Shown: piece after piece, positions 55,953-64,000 of the stretch
Layout of the letters: each line of letters opens with the position of its first letter
Position numbering within the stretch: the stretch's first letter is position 1
Source: Bugula neritina
Lineage: Eukaryota; Bryozoa; Gymnolaemata; Cheilostomatida; Bugulidae
Direction of reading: 5' to 3'
Assembly (NCBI GenBank): GCA_964035545.1
Contig: CAXIUT010000057.1
Span: 124,001 to 188,000 of the forward strand
DNA length: 64,000 nt
The notes under the pieces: model-generated
Told to the model about the DNA's origin: nothing
What the model saw: only the letters and a program-made list of their open reading frames with translations
The model's database searches: none
Program-made: the position numbers and the translations under genes

Positions 55953-57052
55953 ATGTTAGATAAAAAACTTGTCTTATCATCAGCTATAATCATCATAGCT
56001 ATTGGATCTGTAGTGAAGATACAAAATCATCAAGAAGATAGCTGTTATTGCACGACTTCTGATCCACCTTTTTAATTTTCTACTTGTACTTCCGAGGATG
56101 ATAGTTCTACTTGTATCACTGGACCTGGAACTTTCTGTTATTAAGTGTTGGATAAAATAGGATCTGATTGTTCAGTAATTTTTGATCCGTTTTATCTAAA
56201 CAATGGCATTATTGGGAATTGTAAACAATATATTTCAGAAGAAAATGATGCGGAAGTAATTTATTGCTGTGGTAAGAAATGTTCTTCTCCATAACCTCTT
56301 CCAGCTGAAGATAACTGTTTCTGCCCTATGAAGATTCAACTAACAGTGTTGATGTTTGGACTTGCTAAGATGTCAATGGAATGCCAAAATACTGCAAAAA
56401 TGGTCCTGGAAGTCAGTGCAGAACTACTCTAGAAGCTAGTACTGACTCTCGTGAAGATGTTTGTTCTAACTTGGGAAGTAGTGACAGCTGTTATAGCTAG
56501 AATGGTGTTCTTTGTTGTCCTAAAGACTGTTCCTAATCTCCTCCACCACCTCTTCCAACTCCAGATGAAGACTAGAACTGTTTCTGTTCCTTTGAGAGTG
56601 GATAGAATGAGTTGGACATCTGGACTTGTGAGTCTGATGATGGTAGTGAACCAATGAACTGTGTCAAAGACTCAGACTCAGACTGTTGGAGTGACTTGCC
56701 TTCCTTCTTGGGAATGTCTTATGAAGCTACTTGTGAAAATATGGCCATTGATTCAAGTTGTAGAAACCTGGATGGAAGTGTTTTGTGTTGTCCTAAGCCT
56801 TGTTCTGAGACTCCACCTCCTCCAATGCAAGATTGTGAGTAAAAGTTGAGTGAGAAAAGAGACTGTGCTAATAAACCCAATCCTTCTAACTGTCTTTCAA
56901 GAGTGGCTATCAGATGTGCTGTATTAGATGCAAGGAGGACTTGTCGAGAGGAAAGGAATGTGAAAAGGAATTGCAAAGGAAGATCAAACAAATCAGCAAG
57001 AAGGCGTTGCAGAAGGAATGTTCGAGAGTTTTGCAAGAACAAGTTCAACTGA
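55953..57052 (+). pseudogene. Secreted Cys-rich protein A, one-base frameshift relative to paralogs
   Basis: Signal peptide (MLDKKLVLSSAIIIIAIGS), then a diverged N-terminal Cys domain. Two Cys modules shared with three downstream paralogs follow, joined by Pro-rich linkers (CSESPPPPLPTP, CSETPPPPMQDC), then a basic Cys-rich tail. At 56325-56330 the sequence is CCCTAT where the paralogs have CCCTTAT. The missing T throws the frame out, and the downstream frame is otherwise intact to TGA 57050-57052. Either a young pseudogene or a homopolymer error; the rest of the gene shows no decay. Confidence 0.75.
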
Positions 57053-57233
57053 TTCTGATCAATCAATCCAATCAATATCGACATTCTAACTCAAACCATC
57101 TCAATCTTTTTTATAAAATTAATATAATTTGATTTTGGTTAAAAACCATCTAGTTTTTAGATAATTCAAAAAAAGGTTTATCTTCAATCACAGATATATT
57201 ACATTATTTACATATTAGTTTTTTTAGTGAAGA

Positions 57234-58352
57234 ATGAAAGCAGTAAAACTCCTTTTGGTTACTTTACTCTTGACCGTGGTGGCTGGCTAGATTCTTAAAT
57301 CCAACTACCATCATCAGCCTGAACCTGACTGCTTCTGTCATTAGCTATTTCCCGCTTTGGATTTGTTAACTTGCTAGTCAGTTGATGCTGCTGGTGATGG
57401 AGTAAACTGTCAAAATGGAGCTGGCAGTTTGTGTCATGACTCAGTTCAATCACTTATAGATTCTGAATCTTTTACTTTTGATTTTTATTGTCAAACATCT
57501 GGGAGGAAAATAAACTAATTAGGTTTACCAAAATGTACATTATTCATAATTGGATAGCCATAATATTGTTGCTTTGAACATTGTTCTACACCACCTCTTG
57601 CAGCTGAAGATAACTGTTTCTGCCCTTATGAAGACTCAGCTAACAGTTTTGATGTTTGGACTTGCTAAGATGTCAATGGAATGCCAAAATACTGCAAAAA
57701 TGGTCCTGGAACTCAATGCAGAACTACTCTAGAAGCTAGCACTGACTCTCGTGAAGATGTTTGTTCTAACTTGGGAAGTAGTGACAGTTGCTATAGCTAG
57801 AGTGGTGTTCTTTGTTGTCCTAAAGACTGTTCCTAATCTCCTCCGCCACCTCTTCCAACTCCAGATGAAGACTAGAACTGTTTCTGTTCCTTTGAGAGTG
57901 GATAGAATGAGTTGGACATCTGGACTTGTGAGTCTGATGATGGTAGTGAACCAATGAACTGTGTCAAAGACTCAGACTCAGACTGTTGGAGTGACTTGCC
58001 TTCCTTCTTGGGAATGTCTTATGAAGCTACTTGTGAAAATATGGCAATGGACTCAAGTTGTAGAAACCTGGATAGTAGTGTCTTATGTTGTCCAAAGCCT
58101 TGTTCTGAGACTCCACCTCCTCCAATGCAAGATTGTGAGTAAAAGTTGAACGAGAAAAGAGACTGTGCTAATAAACCCAATCCTTCTAACTGTCTTTCAA
58201 GAGTGGCTATCAGATGTGCTGTATTAGATGCAAGAAGAGCTTGTAGAGAGGAAAGGAATGTGAAAAAAAATTGCAAAGGAAGATCAAACAAATCAGCAAG
58301 AAGGCGTTGCAGAAGGAATGTTCGAGAGTTTTGCAAGAACAAGTTCAACTGA
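57234..58352 (+). CDS. Secreted Cys-rich modular protein B, 372 aa
   Basis: Signal peptide MKAVKLLLVTLLLTVVAG, a ~105-residue N-terminal Cys domain unlike those of A, C and D, then two conserved Cys modules. Module 1 starts EDNCFCPYEDSAN and ends VLCCPKDCSE. Module 2 starts ENCFCSFESGENELDIW and ends VLCCPKPCSE. Pro-rich linkers separate them. The C-terminal domain has alternating Cys and Arg/Lys (CRRNVREFCKNKFN). TAG/TAA are read as Glu at several module positions. It is presumably secreted and disulfide-stabilised. Function unknown; an extracellular matrix, stalk, extrusome or signalling role would all be guesses. Confidence 0.8.
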
Positions 58353-59532
58353 TTCTGATCAATCAATCAATCAATCAATCAATATAGACATTTTAATTTT
58401 AATACTTATTGATTATCTAACAGTTTGTATACCTAAATTCGATTCATCATTTATTTAAGATAAAAACAATTCAAAGAAATATACAAAAAGATCAAATAAA
58501 AATACTTTGAATAGAAGAGATTATCAAGATAAGTAAAAATAAAAAAAACTATAGTTTAGATTAATATCTTCAAGTTATTTTAAGATCTTCAAAAACAGTA
58601 GGAACTTGCTTGAATCAATTCTTTATTTAAAATATTTAAAAGCTTTCTCTTTCACTTTATCTTTATTATTTTTACCTTTTTCAATTAACTTGTTTCTTAA
58701 TTTTAAAGAAAACAATAGATAGAAGAGTATTCAATCAGAATGTTTTCTTTAAATATACTGAAAATGAAGTGACAATTTGTAGTCTTTGTTCTGAGATGAA
58801 GAATATTCTACTCTTTCCTTATTCTTCAGCTTTTCGCTAAACACTGAATAATATCTTTTGTACTATATTAATGAATACAAGATAAAGTATCAATGATATT
58901 TGCCCTTTTCTTCATTAAAGTTCTTGAAATAATTATATTGATATGAGATTTATAAATCATACTTCCCAAAATATCTCTTAACTCTAAGTTTTCTTTATTG
59001 AAATATTTTGTAAATATTTTTCAACAATTATTTTAAAACAACATTAAAACAATATCATTAGTATTAACTAAGATTAAGATCATTAAAAAAATCAATTTAT
59101 TAGTTTTATAAATTTTCAGATAAATTTTCTTCATCTTGAACTAATATTAAAGCTATCAATTATCCTCTTATCATTAGTTGTATTATTAAAAATAGAACTT
59201 ATCAATTGAAATATTTGCACCTTGTAGAAGAACTCTTACCGCAATAAAAACTTGATTTTGTGGAAAGTCCAAAGCTTCTTTCTTCCTTCCTGCATATCCT
59301 CAAAGATCGACAATGTTCTTGTTGATGACTTTTACTCCATCATGATCTCCACATAAAAAATAAAAAAGATAAATTAACCTAAAAAACACTTTTTAAAGCT
59401 TTGGAGATAACCCTAAGAAATTCTAATAAGATTTTTGTTAAGAATATTTCTATCAAAATTTTACCTGTAAGTTTTTGTGATATTAATTGATAAAACTCAA
59501 AATAGTCCAATAATTTTAATATAAGTTTAGAG
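58353..59532. other. spacer between Cys-rich genes B and C, with a partner spacer between C and D
   Basis: About 1.2 kb, AT-rich. Segments correspond to the C-D spacer: AGTCTTTGTTCTGAGATGA near 58775 matches AGTCTTTGTTCCGAAATGA near 61007. Upstream-of-gene stretches also agree. Short frames with coding-like composition (VTICSLCSEMKNILLFPYSS on +) occur but are broken by TGA in both spacers. They may be relics of a co-duplicated gene. Confidence 0.45.
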
Positions 59533-60645
59533 ATGCTAAGCATAAAACTTACTTTGTTCATGATCCTTATAGCTATGGCTATGGCTTAGGTGGTAAAAGT
59601 AAACTACCATTAGCCAGTAGATGGCTGTTCTTGTCCTAACTAGTAACCCTCCTTTGATTATCAACTTTGTCAAGGATTTGATGAAGTAGGAAACGGGATA
59701 GATTGTGAGCCAAGTGGACCTAATACTCACTGTACTCAGTATATTTACAATACCGGTCTCTGTTTCAGATTTTTTCTTGATGAATAATGTCATAGAGCAG
59801 AAACAATAGTAAATGAACAGGGATAAACTATATTCTTGGGGTACTGTTGTACTGAAGCATGTGTGAGCCCTCCTCCACCACCTCTACCAGCTGAAGATAA
59901 CTGTTTCTGCCCTTATGAAGATTCAGCTAACAGTGTTGATGTTTGGACTTGCTAAGATGTCAATGGAGTGCCAAAATACTGCAAAAATGGTCCTGGAAGT
60001 CAGTGCAGAACTACTCTAGAAGCTAGCACTGACTCTCGCGAAGATGTTTGTTTTAATTTGGGAAGGATTGATAGCTGCTATAGCTAGAGTGGTGTTCTTT
60101 GTTGTCCTAAAGACTGTTCCTAATCTCCTCCTCCACCTCTTCCAACTCCAGATGAAGACTAGAACTGTTTCTGTTCCTTTGAGAGTGGATAGAATGAGTT
60201 GGACATCTGGACTTGTGAGTCTGATGATGGTAGTGAACCAATGAACTGTGTCAAAGATTCAGACTCAGATTGTTGGAGTGACTTGCCTTCCTTCTTGGGA
60301 ATGTCTTATGAAGCTACTTGTGAAAATATGGCTATGGATTCTAACTGCAAAAGTCTTAACCTGGATGGAAGTGTTTTATGTTGTCCTAAGCCTTGTTCTG
60401 AGACTCCACCTCCTCCAATGCAAGATTGTGAGTAAAAGTTGAGTGAGAAAAGAGACTGTGCTAACAAACCCAATCCTTCTGACTGTCTTTCAAGAGTGGC
60501 TATCAGATGTGCTGTATTAGATGCAAGAAGAGCTTGTCGAGAGGAAAGGAAGGAGAAAAGGAATTGCAAAGGAAGATCAAGCAGACAAGCAAGAAGACGT
60601 TGCAGAAGGAACGTCAGAGAATTTTGTAAGAACAAGTTCAACTGA
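59533..60645 (+). CDS. Secreted Cys-rich modular protein C, 370 aa
   Basis: Signal peptide MLSIKLTLFMILIAMAMA followed by a unique N-terminal Cys domain (CSCPNEEPSFDYQLC...). It then has the same two modules, Pro linkers and basic tail as B. Module 2 carries a two-residue insertion relative to A and B (SNCKSLNLDGS). The start context TTAGAGATG is shared with gene D. Confidence 0.82.
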
Positions 60646-61726
60646 TCCTGATCAATAAATCTAATCCATATTGAAATTTCTATATTAACTATTTATCCTT
60701 AATATAATAAGCTTGTTTCCTCTAAGTCAGATAAGTTATAAGAGTAGATGTCTGAAACTTAAAGAAAGAAAAACTCAAAAAAATACCAAGATAAATCAGT
60801 TAAAAATCCTGTCAAGATTAAGAGATTTTCAAAATAGTGAAAAGAAGAAGGCTAAAACTCATCAATTAAATGTCTTCAATCTTTAAAAACTATATTTATC
60901 TCAGAATTTTATGATTTTTTTTCTCAATTGTAAAAAAAGAATTTGATTAGAAGTGTTTAATCACAATTTTTTCTTGAAATATCTTGAAAAATATTCTATA
61001 GTTTTCAGTCTTTGTTCCGAAATGATGTATATTCTGCCATTTTCATTTTCTTCAGCTTATAGCTAACATTGATCTCTTTTTATCTTATTATTGATACAAT
61101 TTTAAGTTAAAATAATATTTAATATTTGATTAATATAAATCATTAGGTTTATCTTTCAATGCTTTAATAGTATTTACTCGGGATACCTCTTAACTGTAAG
61201 TTTCTTGTTTCGAAAATATTTAAAATAAATTCTGAATAATTTAAATATAAACTACATAAAAACACTTTTATCTTCATAAATTAAGATGAATAGCATCACA
61301 AAGGTCAATTTATTAGTTTTATAAAATTTTCGATAAAAATTTCTTTTTGAACTAAAATTAAAGCTGTTATTTATTTACCCTTTTCTCATTAGTTGCATTA
61401 TTCAAAGATGAAAAGTACGAACAGTAATATTTCTTTTTGATATGAAATCCTTATCAAAACGATAACCTAATTTTTAGATACTCCTAAGCTTCTTTATCCT
61501 TTCATGCCTCGTCTCAACTCCTAATAGTGTTCTCATAGATGGTCAGAAAACCATCATGATGTCCGCGGAAAAAAATAAAATATTCCGATTCATGAGAAGA
61601 ATTCTAGAAGCCTTGATAAAGTTTAAGATCATCTGATTTATTCTTCCACTTTTACCATAAAGTTTGTTGCGATATAAATTGATAAACTAAAAAGAAGAAT
61701 TCAATAATTTTATTTTAAGTTCAGAG
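60646..61726. other. spacer between Cys-rich genes C and D
   Basis: AT-rich, homologous in part to the B-C spacer (see 58353-59532). No intact frame found. Confidence 0.45.
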
Positions 61727-62848
61727 ATGTCAAACATAAAGTTTGCTTTGTTCTTGGTCCTCATAGCTATAGCTGCAGGCTAGATAGTGAAAATAAACTA
61801 CCATCAGTTAGGAACAAACTGTTGGTGTCCTGATTTGGCTCCACGATTGACTTCGTGGACTTGCCCTCAAACCGCTCTAGTAGGTGTGATTAATCGACCA
61901 GCTGATACATCCCAATGTACCACTGGACCTGGTACAGCATGCTAAACGCTCTTTAACACTCTAAATGGACAGGGAGGAGCAGGTTTTGCTTGTCAAATTT
62001 TGGAATACGACTATTCAGAAAATGAATGTCGATAAAGTAGCTCTGGTTCAACCTAATATTGCTGTCCCTTCGCTTGTCCACCACCTCTTCCAGCTGAAGA
62101 TAACTGTTTCTGCCCTTATGAAGATTCAACAGATAGTGTTGATATTTGGACTTGCTAAGATGTCAATGGAGTGCCAAAATACTGCAAAAATGGTCCTGGA
62201 AGTCAGTGCAGAACTACTCTAGAAGCTAGCACTGACTCTCGCGAAGATGTTTGTTTTAATTTGGGAAGGATTGATAGCTGCTATAGCTAGAGTGGTGTTC
62301 TTTGTTGTCCTAAAGACTGTTCCTAATCTCCTCCTCCACCTCTTCCAACTCCAGATGAAGACTAGAACTGTTTCTGTTCCTTTGAGAGTGGATAGAATGA
62401 GTTGGACATCTGGACTTGTGAGTCTGATGATGGTAGTGAACCAATAAACTGTGTCAAAGACTCTGACTCAGACTGTTGGAGTGACTTACCTTCCTTCTTG
62501 GGAATGTCTTATGAAGCTACTTGTGAAAATATGGCTATGGATTCTAACTGCAAAAGTCTTAACCAAGATGGAAGTGTTTTGTGTTGTCCTAAGCCTTGTT
62601 CTGAGACTCCACCTCCTCCAATGCAAGATTGTGAGTAAAAGCTGAGTAAGAAAAGAGATTGTGCTAACAGACCCAATCCTCAGTTCTGTCTTTCAAGAGT
62701 AGCGATCAGATGTGCGAGATTAGACGCAAGGAGAATTTGCAGAAAACAAAAGAGAGAGAAAAGGAATTGCAAAGGAAAGCCAAGTAGATATGCAAGAAGG
62801 CGCTGCAGATGGAATGTTCGACGATAATGCAGGAGAAAATTCAGATGA
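61727..62848 (+). CDS. Secreted Cys-rich modular protein D, 373 aa
   Basis: Signal peptide MSNIKFALFLVLIAIAAG, a distinct N-terminal Cys domain (CWCPDLAPRLTSWTC...), the two conserved modules and a basic Cys tail. The tail has diverged most in this copy (CLSRVAIRCARLDARRICRK ... RCRRKFR). Closest to C by start context and the SNCKSLN insertion, so C and D are the youngest pair. Confidence 0.82.
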
Positions 62849-63488
62849 TCCAATCAATTTATCCAATACATATTAAGATTTTGATCACAATCATTTTCTA
62901 ACAAACTTGTATTTCCTCAGTTCGATATTTTTTTTGAAGAATAAATCAATGGTTTTAAAGAATAAAAATAAATTTCTAAGCTTAAAGAACAAAAATTCAA
63001 ATAAAGGCCGAAAAAAACAAATCAAAAAAAATTAAACTGAGAAGAAGAAATGATCAAGAAGTACTAAAAGAATAAATCTAATATTCAAGTTGAAATTATT
63101 GAAGCACTTATAATACCCATAACAATAGCAGTTATAAAATTGATTAAATCCTTTAAATCAGTTATTTATTTCAAGATAGTGAGTAATTTCTTTCTCAATT
63201 ACTTTTATCTTTTTGGTTCTTTGAGTTCATATCTAGAATATAATATTAGAACTTAGAAATATATTTTGTCTTCATCAAATAAAATCAATCGCTTTTAAAA
63301 ATATATATAAAGACTGATAAAACTTTTTGAATTAATGTTTGTCGAATAAGATAAATAGTAAAAGGACTATGATGAAATCCAATCAAGATAAAAAGCTGAT
63401 TTTTTTCTTAAATTTGAAATAAATATCTATCTTTATAATCATCTATTTCAATACCAATTAATATTCATTGATTTATCCATAATTAAAT
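62849..63488. other. gene-free spacer
   Basis: AT-rich sequence after gene D. No frame, repeat or structured element recognised. Confidence 0.45.
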
Positions 63489-63801
63489 ATGGAGAAGGAC
63501 TATCACAAATCAAAGAAATATACCAAGTACTTCACCCTTACTAAGCGATGAACTAACCAACCTTGATATTCCATATAAATTTCGGGACTTTTGCCAATAA
63601 GACTATGCAGATTACATTTCTTGCGTGAGGACTCATCCAAGAGTATTTGAAAATTTATTTTTCTATTCGATTCCTTTCAGTGAAGGACTGTCGAGTTGTA
63701 AAGTGTTTAGACGGAAGTGGCAGAAATGCTAAGAATATCGAGAGAAGGAATTGTTCGAATAGATGAAGAAGATATACGATTTGCAAAGAGATTTAGTCTG
63801 A
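63489..63801 (+). CDS. NDUFB7: NDUFB7-like mitochondrial complex I subunit
   Basis: 97 residues after a 19-nt intron (63527-63545), the shortest in the window. Splicing gives MEKDYHKSKKYTNDELTNLD, then IPYKFRDFCEDYADYISC. The rest shows the twin-Cys spacing of the family (C...C, SCKVFRRKWQKCEEYREKEL) and a charged C-terminal helix. NDUFB7 is a CHCH-type accessory subunit on the intermembrane face of complex I. Assigned by cysteine pattern and the CKxFRxxWxxCEEYxE block. Confidence 0.7.
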
Positions 63802-64000
63802 TAGAAGTTCCTTGATATTGATTAGTTTGATAAACTGATTTAAAACTTGTTTACTAAAATATATATTGAGTCAATACTCATTTTTTAAGTTTTAAAATGT
63901 TGACTACTATTCAGATAGAATCGCTATTTATATACTAAAGTATCATCCTAAAGCTAAAATTACGATTGAATAAATATTCCATATAATTAATTTTATAAAA

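Overview
This window is almost certainly macronuclear DNA of a ciliate, most likely a peritrich (Vorticella/Zoothamnium-type). Long conserved proteins run only if TGA is the sole stop and TAA/TAG are sense. At positions that are invariant glutamates in known families, TAA/TAG is what is found: P-type ATPase PEGL, DACETMG and TGES motifs, Rab ETSA, NEK SPEI, and PheRS FRNET and HQVEG. This points to UAA/UAG = Glu (the peritrich nuclear code, NCBI table 30), not the Gln code of Tetrahymena and Paramecium. Telomeric repeats are GGGGTT/CCCCAA. Genes are dense, AT-rich spacers are short, and 26 introns could be placed, all 19-22 nt long with GT...AG ends. I cannot name the species.

Layout. The window holds pieces of several short chromosomes. 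Two 200-N gaps (28638-28837, 51696-51895) each separate a right-hand telomere (GGGGTT) from a left-hand telomere (CCCCAA). Two more CCCCAA tracts lie inside contiguous sequence (8887-8940, 43391-43459) in left-telomere orientation.

Region 1-8886: start of an unknown gene, ADP-ribosylarginine hydrolase, a hypothetical gene, an S45 penicillin-amidase-like hydrolase, an ERK7/MAPK15-like kinase, a coiled-coil protein faintly like STIL, a hypothetical gene, and the HscB/Jac1 Fe-S co-chaperone. Region 8941-28637: Erv46/ERGIC3-like cargo receptor, coiled-coil proteins, acyloxyacyl hydrolase (saposin plus GDSL), three tandem C2H2 zinc-finger paralogs, ARF1, PheRS alpha, and a membrane-anchored GT2 glycosyltransferase. 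Region 28838-43390: Rab11-like GTPase 155 bp from the telomere, a NEK kinase, a thioredoxin/PDI-like protein, a same-strand array of seven small signal-peptide/transmembrane proteins, the ciliary proteins SPEF1/CLAMP and CFAP97/Hemingway, Sec24, and an NPSN-type Qb-SNARE whose reading frame enters the telomeric tract. Region 43460-51695: MORN-repeat protein, alpha/beta-hydrolase-fold protein lacking its catalytic Ser, and a PMCA-type calcium ATPase at the chromosome end. Region 51896-64000: a second telomere-capped start that repeats the same ATPase locus, then four tandem secreted Cys-rich proteins and an NDUFB7-like complex I subunit.

The gene content is mostly ordinary cell biology: early secretory pathway and endosome (ARF1, Sec24, Erv46, Rab11, NPSN), cilia (SPEF1, CFAP97, NEK, ERK7), translation and mitochondria. 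The unusual features are the code, the miniature introns, the overlapping telomere-capped versions of the ATPase locus, the telomere tracts inside contigs, and two lineage-specific arrays of secreted or membrane proteins.
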